NCBI GenBank assembly: GCA_029204225.1
Contig: CM055103.1
Coordinates: 43,224,604 to 43,288,603 of the forward strand
Source: Diphasiastrum complanatum
Lineage: Eukaryota; Streptophyta; Lycopodiopsida; Lycopodiales; Lycopodiaceae
Length of the DNA stretch: 64,000 nucleotides
Reading direction: 5' to 3'
The notes beneath the pieces were generated by a model, which saw only the letters and a program-made list of their open reading frames with translations, was not told where the DNA came from and did not search any database. Both the position numbers and the translations under genes were made by a program. This document shows positions 51,650 to 63,320 of this stretch, in pieces (positions within the stretch are counted from its first letter, which is position 1; each line of letters opens with the position of its first letter).

Positions 51650-51990
51650 ACCTCAATAGCTCTATCTTCTATAGAATCAGAATATATTGTTGCCTCTCAA
51701 CTAGCGACAAAGAAAGCGGTGTGGTTGAGAAACTTACTACTGGACATTTGTCTGAAATAGTATGCTCCTAGAATTGTCTTATGTGATAATCAAAGTGTTA
51801 TTGCTTTATCGGCTAACCCTAGATTTCATTCTAGGAGTAAGCACATTGAAATCAAGTATCGTTATGCCAAAAACAAAGTTCTCAACAAAGAGGTAAGCTC
51901 AGATACTATCAAACACAAGACATGACGACAGAGGTTTCCACTAAGGTGCTGAGCTAGGATTCACATAAAAGATTTTGTGCAATGCTAAGT
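51650..51990 (+). pseudogene. Copia RNase H fragment
   Basis: SIALSSIESEYIVAS, AVWLRNLLLD, LCDNQSVIALSAN and HSRSKHIEIKYRYA are the ordered motifs of the copia RNase H, including the catalytic Glu and Asp. One stop interrupts after DICLK. It is followed by a purine-rich AAGGGAGAC and the possible LTR start at 52031. Confidence 0.85.
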
Positions 51991-52030
51991 TTAAAGGTCA
52001 AGGTATTCATGGATTTAGATTAAGGGAGAC

Positions 52031-52560
<530 letters not shown>

Positions 52561-55150
52561 TCTTGTTTACAACTAATATTGGGTATTTGCTATATTGTAT
52601 TTTCTACATGTTTTCTCTTGGTTAATCCATACAAAATCAACTACATCTTGTACTTTGAAATCCTATAAGGGTTCAAATTTTTCTGATTGCAACCTAACTT
52701 GGAAATTAAAATGCAACTTTTAACTATTGACAATATAAGATAAAACCCAAAAAAGGATTCTACATAAGCTAAAACTATTCTTTTGAGAATATTTTTTGGA
52801 TAGATTTCCTACAAGGTGAAGATAGTTTTTGAAATCAATGAGACATGCAAATTTTAACTTTTTTCATTGGGTCCTATATAAACATGTAGAAAAAAAAAAA
52901 CATAGAAGCACATCATCTTCAATTTGAGATTCAACACAACATAATTTTTCTATGAGATGAACTTCCCCGAAACTTAATGCCAAGAAATTGCACACTTATA
53001 GATTGGCTTTGTCAAATTTTGTTTGAAGTACTCTAAATAACATTATTGTTTATTATATTGAACTTCATACAAGTAAACAATAATGTTATTTACTTGTATG
53101 AAGTAAATAACATTATTGTGTGGAATCTAGACGTCAAACTATGCTCAAGAATAGGTAAACTTGTTGAAGTTCATAGTGCCTTACCTCTATAGTTAGTAGG
53201 GTTTCATTTTGCCTCTCGTCCATAAATGTGTTTGATAAAGAATATTATCTAACTGTTGTTGAAATGTTTTTGATCATAAATATTGTACAAACATAAATCA
53301 ATGAATATTTGAAAATCAACACTAGGGGGATGATATTATATTTGAGTTCTATTCAAAATATTGCATGTCATTTCTTCCATAGATCTAATTACAAAAAAAA
53401 AAAGCACACATAATTTTAAATTTTAAAGCTTTTAATAAAAACCATGAAAATGACGATGTTCAACGGCCTTTATCTTTTAGAGCGATTGACTAAGGAGTCT
53501 AATCATATAGTGACATTGTACCTTCTAATTTTCACTATTGAAATATTAATGGAGAATGATGAAAGTGAGCAAGTATGCTACCTTTTCAACAGACTTTGTT
53601 AAGTTGTCATCTTTGAGTAGTATTTTGAAGAATATCCATGTCTCTAGGCATGAATTTTTTAATCTATAAAATTTACTAGAATCTATCACCTTGATAGGAG
53701 TAAAAGGCGGGCGCCAAGTTGTCATCTTGAGAATAACTAGTACACGCACTTTGTCTGTTTGTATTCCACTATGGTCTCCAAGTAAAGACACATAATACCA
53801 AATTGTTATAAATCATTAAAAATCTCAATTTTAATTTCTTAGACAATGTAATTGATCTTTTTAAGAATGAAGCTTGCAAAAAATATGAAGTTGTAAATTC
53901 AATCCACTTGACCTTCAATAAAAACTTTGCCCATGTAATATTTGCAGTGGATTTATTGATGCAAAAGGGAGATATAAAATGAATTGTAAAGATCAAGTAT
54001 CATTCTAGAATGATGTGCTAAGTTGAAGTTTCAGGATGTCGTCATCTAAGCTACTCTAATCACAAATAAAACAAGCATAGTTCTTTGATATAGTTAGTTT
54101 AAGAGAATATGACTATAAATTGCTTATGATTTCCTCCTCTAAAATACACATTATCTTGTTGAACTTCATTGAACCATTTCTTCCTATTCCGTGTCGTCTA
54201 GGGACTCACTTTAGAGCAAAGTGGTATCTGCTCTTTGATGCCAATTTAGCAAGGCGATCGGACACACCATTTGTAAATAGGTGTAAATTAGTATACAATG
54301 CTCTAGTAGCCATGAAGACCTTTATGATTATGATGCTAATAATTTTATTCATAAAAGTGTAGGTAATGATAATTTTCCTACATTTAAGGTTGAGCATAAA
54401 TGTGAAACTATGAATGTTTGTTGAACTCCCTAGATATGGAAAACACAACAGTTGAAAATTTGTGTCATTTCTCATAACATCTTTTTGTAAAATTCTGGTT
54501 TGAATGTTGACTCTTCATATGGGTTTAAAAGTTGTACCTTTAAATTGGAGATATTTTAATGCATTCTTTACGCTTTGTTAAAAGAGAATGTTCCATATTG
54601 ATCAAATGAGTGCTTGACCTAGTTGCTTAATAATTATCAAAATTTACATTGATGTGGCATGACTTTCTTATGTTGCTTCTTGAATAGTATAGTCTTACTT
54701 GAAAAATGTCAATATTGCTAGCATATCAATAAGCAAACATGCTTTGAAACAAGTTTTATGTAAAGTGACTATTTTTGTTGAAATAGTGGTGCATTGATTA
54801 AGATAATCATGATGATTCACTTCATTAATTTCACATTAACATTAATAAGAAGATCATTGGGAGCAAATTTTTCCAAGGTGTGATATGTGCACAAACTCCA
54901 AGTCAATGAGAACATCCATAGATCTTCCATATCTCCTCAAAGCAAGATATGCACTAAAAGTGTGGTTGGTACTTTTGTGATTTTGGATTTGAATTTTATA
55001 AACATCATATTTTTGCATTTAAATTTTTTAATTATAATGCTTTAATATTTACTGTTGGTTGCAAATATACTAGCAAATGCATTTAAATTTATCACTTTCA
55101 CAAGTATCTATCTTTTTAGTTTTTTGTTCTAATACTAGAACTTAAATAAT
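52561..55150. other. AT-rich DNA, no gene recognised; inverted repeat at 53063-53103
   Basis: CTTCATACAAGTAAA at 53063-53077 is mirrored exactly by its reverse complement at 53089-53103. AAATAACATTATTGT flanks this hairpin on both sides. No protein family is visible on either strand. Confidence 0.5.
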
Positions 55151-55154
55151 TTAC

Positions 55155-55275
55155 AAGGAGACAAAAGCATTCTTCATTGCACCAAAATGCTTCTTGGTTT
55201 CCAAGGGGAGGCTTGAACTTGGGACCAAAGAAACTTTGGATGGGAAGCTAACCAACAAAGCCAACCCCGCGGGTT
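55155..55275 (-). mobile_element. Probable tRNA-derived SINE head
   Basis: On the - strand TGGCTTTGTTGGTTAGC (55247-55263) fits the RNA polymerase III A box. GGTCCCAAGTTCAAGCC (55210-55226) fits the B box, with a spacing of about 30 nt as in tRNA genes. The tRNA arms do not fold as a clean cloverleaf, and the sequence runs on past the B box, so a SINE is more likely than a tRNA gene. The 3' tail is undefined. Confidence 0.5.
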
Positions 55276-55440
55276 CGCTTCATAGGTTCAGCATCAATGA
55301 CATGTAATTGCTACTTCTAACTTCTATTATCTCCTATGGCACACGCATTTCTATATATTTATGTGATATCATCTTGTCTTATATTATGAGCACAAATTAT
55401 CATGACTTGGTTTTTCTCTAGTCCTCTAACTTGGGTGTTC
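55276..55440. other. Spacer
   Basis: No feature seen. Confidence 0.4.
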
Positions 55441-56608
55441 GCACCCCATATACTCTTGTCAATGTTCCTTGGTAAAAATCCTGAATCAATCATTTCGAAT
55501 TCCTTCGAGCTGATTCGAATTGTTGATGATTAGGGAATCATCAACATAAAGTGCTATTATGACATAGCTTGAGCTTCTGTACTATAGATACACATTAGAA
55601 TCTATAGAATGGGAAGTAAATTGATGTTGCAAAAAGAATAGATTTATTCTTTCAAACTAGGCTCTTGGAGCTTGCTTAACCCGTAGAGAGCTTTTTGCAA
55701 TTTGCAGGCTTTACACTCTTGACAATGAAGGACATAACCTTCTAGTTGACAAATATAAATGTCTTCTCATATGTATACGTTAAAGAATGTTGTTCGAATG
55801 TCCATCTGGTGAATGTCCAGATCTTTTGCAGCTGTGATAGCCAATAATGTTCGAATAGATTGATGTTTCACAACTAGATTGAAAGTCTTAGTGTAATACG
55901 AAGCTGCAGTGGAGACAGCTTCGGCCCAGAATCTCTTGGGCAGCGATGCATGCGCTAGCATACATTTGGCTGATTCAACCAGGGTACGGTTCTTCCTCTC
56001 GGCTAAGCCATTAGACTGAGGATTGTAAGGAGTGATGAATTGCTGCTCAATGTCTTGGCTTTGACAGTTCTCCTTAAACTCGATAGAGATATATTCTCCA
56101 CCATTGTTTGACCTTAGAGCCTTAATCGTTCGTCCAATCTCCTTTTCTGCACGCTCCTTGTAGATTCTGAAGCAGTTGAAGGCTTCTGATTTCTTCTTTA
56201 TAAAGTACACCATAGTTCTTTTGGAAATTCATCAATAAAAGCTATAAAATACTTCGCATCCTTCAGCGAAGGATTTTTCATCGGGCCACAAATGTCTGAA
56301 TGTACAATGTCTAACAATCCTCTAGCAATATGCTGATGGCTTGATTTAAATGGTTTCCTAGTCTGTTTACCAATTAAACAGTCTTGACAGACATGTAACT
56401 CGACTTTATCACGAGGATAGTTGAGATCAAGAACAATAGATTGTCTAGACATTTGTTGTACAACAGCATGATTGAAGTGACCAAGTCTATAATGCCAAAG
56501 TAAACTTTTATTTGCATGAATAGAAAAACTGATGAGCGCCTGACTAGAGGCATAAAAGCAATGACTTCTAGAACAGATGTTCGACCAAGGCCCTCTCAGA
56601 CAAGACAT
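55440..56608 (-). pseudogene. Copia integrase joined to RT by a deletion
   Basis: The piece at 56608-56198 has LLWHYRLGHFNHAVV (pre-integrase His residues), CQDCLIGKQTRKPF and LLDIVHSDICGP (first catalytic Asp). A shifted frame (56213-55767) has LRSNNGGEYIS, where the second catalytic Asp is changed to Asn, and PYNPQSNGLAERKNRT (catalytic Glu). After FNLVVKHQSI the sequence jumps straight to LDIHQMDIRTTFFN, which is the RT region, so the integrase C-terminus and RT N-terminus are deleted. RT traces, including ALYVDDSL-like residues, continue to about 55440 through stops. Confidence 0.85.
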
Positions 56609-56865
56609 TCCACGAGGTGTGGACAGGCTCTAAGCCTTCCGTGAAAAACCTAAGAGTGTTTGGATGCATTGCCTACGCACAGATCCCAAAAGACACGAGG
56701 AAGAAATTGGACTTCTAAGGTCTCAAGACCATCCTAATTGGATATACTTCATCTGATAATACATACAAGCTGTATGATCCTGATACCCAGCAAATCTTGT
56801 ATAGCTAGGATACAGTCTTTATCGAGGATCAGTTTGTTGACGTCCTCATAGGCGAAAAAAAGACA
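56590..56865 (+). pseudogene. Copia integrase C-terminal piece, opposite strand
   Basis: LSDKTFHEVWTGSKPSVKNL, then RVFGCIAYA and KKLDF (a stop follows), LIGYTSSDNTYKLYDP. This is the end of copia integrase. It reads away from the integrase start that lies immediately left on the - strand, so an inversion breakpoint lies at about 56575-56600. Confidence 0.85.
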
Positions 56866-57845
56866 AAAAATGCGACACTATGTTTTTACACGTGTTTTGT
56901 GATAGGCAAAAAAGGCGACACTGTCTTACAAAATGCCAAAGGTGCCCTAGGAAAAGCGAAGGCACCCTATAAATCAAATTCTAAGGAATTTCGTCAAAGT
57001 GACGCATTTTTCGCATCTTCACCAACGTTCATTTCAGCAAAGGCTGACGTCGCGGCCTTTTCACGCTCATCCCATGCAACTGTGCTAACAGACTTGACAA
57101 CGACAACAGCCACCCATGATCTCCTACAGACAGCACATCCACTTTGTACTTTCTTCATCTGCACACCTGTAAAGTTGTGTATATATATTGAATACCATTT
57201 TCATATTCAAAGAACAAGTGTGTGTGTGTAAAATAATAGCATCATAAGCTTATCAAAGATAGACGAAGTAGATGCCTTGCGCATTGATCCTTTTGTATTG
57301 TCAGTAATAGGTTCATTCCTTTAATCTGATAACAACTCTGTTGTTTAGCGTTCAGATTTGTGTCAATATTGCTATGGATTTTCTTCATTCTGCTCAATCT
57401 AGTAATCTGTTCTTAACGAGTTATTATTAGTCTAGCTGTTGATGACTAATATTTAGTCTTGCCTTTCGCAAATCATTCGCGACTGATTATCAGTCGAGCT
57501 CAGTCTAGCTCCTCGCGAATCATTCGCGACAAACAATTGGTCTAGTTGTTCACGACAAATAATTTGTCTAGCTGTACGTGACAAATTATTCTTCTGATGT
57601 TTTGTTAATGTTTGGCTACGTAATCAGAACGACCGTGATTTCTATCACTAACATTCTGTTCATTTCTGATGGGTGTAGTCATGCTTAGGAAAAGAGTAAT
57701 ATAGCTCATTTCGCTGTGCACGAACACTTTCTGTTCGAGTTCATTTCTCGTTCGAGTTTCAAGTTTGTTTATCGTTCAAGTTTCGAGTTCGCTTCTTTTT
57801 CATGTTCGTTTTCTTTTCGAGCTATTTTCGTTTCTCACACTCACA
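56866..57845. other. LTR-like DNA with two degenerate tandem arrays, no gene
   Basis: GTATATATATTGAATA near 57180 could be an LTR TATA box. About 57430-57600 has a period-26-like repeat with TCGCGAC and GACTAAT/GACAAAT words. About 57725-57835 has repeated (T/C)GTTCGAGTTTC words. No termini could be set. Confidence 0.45.
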
Positions 57846-58119
57846 CTCTCTCTTTCTCCAACAATAACCGAATGACCTGCACAAGGAATGTCATGACACT
57901 CATAAAGAATTCTCTTCTTTAACTCATCATCCGCTGGTATACAAATTTTTCCATTCTGAAATAGTAAACCACCTCGGATAGAGAACTATTTCGCTATCTT
58001 CTTATCTTTCCTAGGAACCTGAGACCCCCGTGAGTGAACCTCTATTCCATTCTCATTTTTACCTATCTCCACCATTTTCCAAATGGGACCAAAATGAGAA
58101 TCCAATTCACACTTTTCTC

Positions 58120-58449
58120 TCAGCAAAAGATATAGATCAGTGGAAATCTGGGTGAAAGTTCATTTAGTTCACCAATCCAACTAAGTGCATCCGCAACTTG
58201 GTTAGAGCTGGCCTTGACATATCGGATCTCATGATCAAATTCCTGTATAAGCTCAGCCCGTCGAGCTTTATGACCCCTCAGATCGTTCTGATTACAAAAG
58301 TACTTCAGAGGTTGGTGATCTGTATACACTATAAACTGACTACCATAAAGGTAATGCCTCCAAGTTTTAAGTGCATGTATCACAGCAAATAACTCTTTCT
58401 CTTGAGTTGTATAACGCAACTGAGGCCTCGTGAGTTTTTTTTCTATCAA
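58120..58449 (-). pseudogene. G3 RNase H
   Basis: RYTTQEKELFAVIHALKTWR, FIVYTDHQPLKYF and RAELIQEFDHEI, then SNQVADALSW are the gypsy RNase H motifs, with the catalytic Glu and Asp present. The start of the domain lies in another frame upstream (58614-58817 region carries the RT thumb). Confidence 0.92.
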
Positions 58450-58726
58450 ACACTATCGGCCTATCATCCTATAGAAGAACTGCCCCTATCGCCGAATCAC
58501 TTGCGTTAGTTCTCACGACATAAGGTATATCAGGATTCGCGATCTGTAAAACTAGAGATGAAGCAACTATTTTTTTGAGTTTCTCAAAGAATTGGTTCAA
58601 TTTATCATTCCACTCAATAGGCACTAGGTTGACCTCTCTTTTTCTTTTTGTTAACTCTGTCTTTAGTCAAATTATTTAAAGGTCCTACCACTTTTGCATA
58701 ATCTTCAATTGACTTACGAAAGAAAA

Positions 58727-59530
58727 CTATAAAATCGAGAAAAGATTTAACTTCTCTAACCGTCTTCGGTATTGGCCACTCAAGCACTGTCTTGACCTTA
58801 CTCTCGTCAATCTCCAACCCAATACGGGTGATTTTATGACGAGGTACAACAACTCATGCTTAAAGAATTCACATTTAGATTCCTTAGCATAAAGTTTTTC
58901 TCGCCTGAGAATATCTAAGACAGTCTTAAGATTACTCAAATGCTCCTTAAGTGTCCTACTGTAGATGAGAATATCATCTAAGAATACAACGACAAACTTC
59001 CCAAGATATGGACGAAAAAGATCATTCATCATCTATTGGCACGAAGTGGTGCATTCGTCAATCCAAAAGGAAGCACAAGAAATTCATAATGATCGAATCT
59101 CGTCCGAAAACCAGTCTTTTGCACGTCATCCGGATGAATCCTAATCTGATGATAACCGGTAATAAGATCTATCTTTGTGAAGTATTTAGATCCACCTAAT
59201 CGATCTACCAGATCAAGGCAAAGGATATTTATTTTTAATAGTTATCTTATTCAACCCCTTGTAGTCCACACACAACCTGAAGCCTCCATCTTTCTTCGAT
59301 TTAAGAAGAACAGGAGCATCCCAAGGCGACTTACTTGGCTGAATATGATCCCTCTTTAGGTAATTTTTTATTTGCTTAGTAATCTCTATCTCTTCTTTGT
59401 GAGAGAACCTGTAGGGTTGTCTAGAGATAGGGTGACTACATGGAATTAACTCTATCTTATGGTCTACCGATCTGGACGGCGGTATTCCATGAGGTAATTC
59501 AACTCGAAATACATCATTAAATTCAGACAA
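58727..59530 (-). pseudogene. G3 reverse transcriptase
   Basis: [35 protein letters not shown], then (59213-59032, another frame) [15 protein letters not shown] and [14 protein letters not shown], then FVVVFLDDILIYS with the catalytic Asp pair intact (59032-58727). These are the ordered motifs of gypsy RT. Frame breaks occur near 59213 and 59035. Confidence 0.92.
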
Positions 59531-59953
59531 TATCTTATTCTTCTCAATTTGCTCCTAGGTTGACCTATTCTTCTGGTTGGGTCCGGATGATCCATATGGA
59601 TTAGCTTGTAATTGCTTCCTAGATGCCACTACTGTGGAATCAAAAATTTCCATTACATTAGCAAATGAACTCATCCCAATTGTCTCCAAACAATGTAACT
59701 GTCTCTTTACCCTCCTGAAAAGAGAGAACATACTTCTCAAAATCTATCTCAAGATGCTTATTAAATAACCACTCATATCCCAGAATCATGTCCATATGCG
59801 CTAAATCTAAAACACGGAAATCAATTTACTCTCTATAATCTTGGATCCAAACTGGGAGCCTTGGAACTTTAACATCCCACATCTCCAACTCCACACCTGA
59901 AGCTAAATATACTCGATATCGATGGTTGACCTATTCTTCTGATACCACTAAAA

Positions 59954-60411
59954 TGATCGCCAAGTGAAGATCTTCAAGAATCCTATCACATGCAAACCAA
60001 AAGGACACCTGTGGAGCATGAACCACCCAACCAATATGGAGAGGCTAGTCAATACCCTAACCAATCCACCCCCAAGCCACAGTGAAGAACACAAGAGAGG
60101 AGAGAAGAAACTGGCTCAAGAATCACAATTCACAATAGGAGGATAGGCGAATTCCAATGGATATATCCTCTCCAAGAGGGAGAGAATATATCCCCTAGGA
60201 CTCCCATGCAACCTAAATTGAGCTATTGACCTCATATTCTTGTATTAAAGCAGTCTTCACTATGCATGTGCTCCTATGTCCAATTATAGGTCCGAGCCCT
60301 CATATGATTATTAATTACTTGACACGACCATGTCCGAAATGACGTAGCACTGGAGTGATCGGTTATCCATGTCAGGAATTATTCTGATTCCCTTGTATAG
60401 GACATGGACAT
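59954..60411 (-). mobile_element. Possible G3 5' LTR remnant
   Basis: Placed here only because it adjoins the primer-site-like sequence. It ends at 60411, where similarity to the LTR at the right edge of the window begins. No promoter or partner LTR was identified. Confidence 0.35.
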
Positions 60412-60601
60412 AGCATTACAAGACCGACTGATTAAGCACGTCCTAACGGTATCCAGATTGTCCGTGGAGGTTGATGTCCTCCTTGTACTTTGAAGCGTGA
60501 AGATCTGCCACCTTTCGGTCTTTGTGTCTTCTTCGTCTTTTGTCTTTGCCATTGGGCTTTTCTGGGTCCACGAACAATTCTTCTTCACGTTCGGGTATCC
60601 T

Positions 60602-62090
60602 TCAGTCAATACATTTGACCGTCATCCTCGGGTCTTCACTCCTCGAAGCTTTGGTCTTCGCGTCCGAGTAGCTTCCTTGCGTTTCTGCGGACTTGAGCGC
60701 TATAGCTAGCAAAGCTTTGTGGTTCGAAACAAATTGTTTCTCCAACTCCCTCTCAAAGCGTGATAGCTTTATGACTCCCAGACTCTTCTTCTGCCTCTTG
60801 CACAAACCTGTGTCTAAGGCCTTGGTGAAGATGGCTGCCACCATTTGCTTCGTTCCAATGAAACTGTCTTCAGCTCGTTTCTGGTGACACTGTCCCTTAT
60901 CAAATGATACTTGATTGCAATGTGTTTCGTCCTTGAATGAAACACGTGATCCTTTGTCAGATGTGTTGCAGAGGTGTTGTCCATCTGCAAGATTAGAGGC
61001 TCTCTGGTGCTCTCACCTAGTCCATCAAAGAACTGTTTGAGCCATATAATCTCATTGGCCATCTTTGCAGCTACAACATATTCAGCTTCATAGGATGACT
61101 GAGCTATAATGGTCTGTTTCTTGTTGACCCAGAGAATTGTTGCGCTTGCTGCAATGGTGCATCCTCCTGAGGCACTTTTACAGTCGTCCTTGAGTGATGG
61201 CCAACTTGCATCGTTGTAGGAGTGCATTTGGAACCCTGCATCACGAGAATAACATAGCCCATAATCCTTTGTTTGCTTAAGGCACTATAAGATTCGGTGT
61301 GCTAAGCCTGAATTCATGCCAAATTGGCTCATTCTCAACACGATATAAGCTATGTCAGGGCATGCATTGTTTGCTAGATACATCAAAGATCCAATCAGCC
61401 TCTTGTAGGGCGTGTGCTGCATGATCTCTTTCTCTTCTTCAGTCCTCAAACAATCTTCATTCGTCAGAATTGTTCCTACAAGCATTAGGGTATTTGTCCC
61501 TTTGCAATCTGTCATCCCAAAATCATCAAGGATTTTTTGGATGTACCTTGACTGATGAAGGTATAACTTTTCTTCGACATAGTCATGGTCAATTTGCAAG
61601 CCTAGATAACATCTGCCTTCTCCTAGGTCTGATATCTCGAAATGTTTCGAGATCTTGCTCTTCACTCCTGCAATCAGCTCTTCGTTTCAGGGTGTCGTCC
61701 ACATACACGACAACAATGATGATCTCCCCGTCTATGATTCTTATATAAACATTGGAATCAGCCATCAGTGGCTCGAATCCCAAGGATTTCAGAGCATGAT
61801 CCTTCTTCTTATACCATTGTCGTGCGGATTGCTTCAGACCATAGATACTTTTGTGCATTCGGCATGCATAGGTAGAAAGTGCGTCGGAGATATAACTTGG
61901 AGGTTGATCCATGTAGACTTCTTCGTTTAGCTCACCATGTAAGAACGTTGTCTTCTCATCAATGAGATGAAACTTGAGGTCATATGCAACTGCATATGAA
62001 AATAGTAGGTGCAAGGACGCATGTTTCACCATAAAGTCTCATTGTAAAGAAAATCCCTTCGCGACAAGTCTGGCCTTGTGTAGCTCCTGA
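60602..62090 (-). pseudogene. C5 reverse transcriptase and RNase H
   Basis: KARLVAKGFSLQ near 62060 is the RT entry, directly after the cut protease, so the whole integrase is absent. Then come LIDEKTTFLHGELNEEVYMD (Val-Asp-Val of the usual motif changed), SIYGLKQSARQWYK and VVVYVDDTL. 61665-61285 has LGEGRCYLGLQIDHD and RRLIGSLMYLA-like KRLIGSLMYLA. RNase H (61227-60814) has SYNDASWPS, SSYEAEYVVAA, MDNTSATHL and HSRTKHIAIKYH. The final AIFTKALDTGL lies at 60844-60780. Confidence 0.9.
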
Positions 62091-62099
62091 ATCAAGGAT

Positions 62100-63138
62100 T
62101 ACCTCTTGTGTGTCTGATGTCGATGCTGCACACACGTCTGTACACAGATAGGCTATCAAATTTTCGTTGTTCGATCTTTCTTCATCCATCTTCGAGCTTT
62201 CTGGCTCTTCGACGTAGGATGAATTGTTGTTGTTCTCCCGTTTGCCTTGAGGCTGCTTGTTCATCGGGTTCTGATAGCAGTCCATGTCTGCATGACCCTT
62301 CTTGTGACAATGGATACACTATATCTTTTGATTTAGCCAACACGAATCGACAGTATGTCCTTCGCGTTTGCATCTTACGCATACTTTCTTGTCGCCATTT
62401 TGCTTCGGCTTTTCTTTGTTCGCCTTTGTTGGCTCCCTCTATTTGCTGATCTTGATCCTACTTTTGATCTGAGTCATTCTTAGGCTTGAATTGCTTCTTT
62501 GGCTTCTCCTTGTTACTGTAGAGAGCTTGGTCAGAAGTGTCCTTGTGATCAAGGTGTTCACGAGCTTCGACTTCTTCTCGAATCTCGATTATTGCTTTTT
62601 CGAGTGTCATAGTTGGATCCTTTGCTAGCAACGTTCGGGTTTTTTGAAAAGATCTTGGTAAAGCTCGTAACAGATAAGTGAGCTGCTTCTCCACTAGTAC
62701 TACATTCTCTGTTCCGGCGTTGTGCAATGAAAGGAATAGATCCTTCATCTTTCAGATAAAGGAGGTGAGGTCTCTGCCATCCTATCGCAGGTTTGTCAAC
62801 TGATCTTCAAGAAGCATTATCTAACTGTGTGATTTTGTCTGAAATCTGGTAAGCGATGTATCCCACATCTTTTTTGCATTAGAGAGTGTCATGAGGTCAA
62901 GCATTAGGCTATCTTCGATAGATGACAACAACAGGGTTACTGCCTTGTCTTTCTTCTCTCTCCATTCTTGTAGCTCTTTCCTAGTGGTTGTAGGCATTTC
63001 TTCGGCGCCATCTACCCAGGAAAATAGCCCTTCTCCCTTTAGTATGAGAGAGGTCTTCACCTTCCATGCTAGGAAGTTGGACCCTGATGAGTCGAGAATT
63101 GTGCAAATCTTCAACTGCATGCTGCTTATTGATGCCAT
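62100..63138 (-). pseudogene. C5 gag, zinc knuckles and protease site
   Basis: MASISSMQLKICTILDSSGS and LAWKVKTSLILKGEGLFSWV open the gag at 63138. A break near 62821 separates it from KQLTYLLRALPRSFQKTRTL (62748-62458). Two CCHC-type knuckles follow (CVRCKREGHTVDSC and CIHCHKKGHADMDC) with a stop between them. The protease starts with VILDSGAT and is then cut at about 62100. Confidence 0.85.
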
Positions 63139-63246
63139 TGTTGTGAACTGTTCTTCAGTCTATTTTTCTTGGTCTCTTGTTCTGAATGCTTATCTCCTGG
63201 ATCTGATAGCTCTTAAGCTATATCAACTCTCGGATATGAGCATGAG

Positions 63247-63320
63247 GCTCTAATACCACTGATGACAAAAGATTTGATGTTCAGAACGTCAAACGCTCTG
63301 ATACCACTGATGACAAATTG
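63247..63320. repeat. Tandem duplication of the C5 LTR-primer junction
   Basis: GCTCT(A/G)ATACCACTGATGAC occurs at 63247 and 63295, 48 bp apart. The first copy has TGGTATTAGAGC on the element strand and the second TGGTATCAGAGC. Confidence 0.85.

Larger units (their letters stand above)
57850..59950 (-). mobile_element. G3: Ty3/gypsy pol remnant without gag
   Basis: Order on the - strand is protease (about 59930-59690, with HMDMILGYEWL), RT, RNase H, then the integrase zinc-finger entry (NGKICIPADDELKK, YECHDIPCAGH), cut at about 57850. A primer-site-like TGGTATCAGAAG (complement of 59936-59947) directly precedes the protease, so gag has been deleted. An LTR end may lie at 59954 (CGATCA on the - strand). 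Confidence 0.85.
60412..63307 (-). mobile_element. C5: Ty1/copia element lacking integrase, 3' LTR truncated
   Basis: The 5' LTR starts (plus-strand coordinates) at 63308 and runs off the window. The primer site TGGTATCAGAGC is the complement of 63295-63306. Order leftward is gag, two zinc knuckles, protease site, RT, RNase H. A stretch at 60412-60600 matches 63826-64000 closely, so part of the 3' LTR is there, broken at 60412. Confidence 0.88.

Noticed and set aside
55205-55275. tRNA gene
   Set aside because: A and B boxes are present but the acceptor and other arms do not pair well. A tRNA-derived SINE is the better reading.
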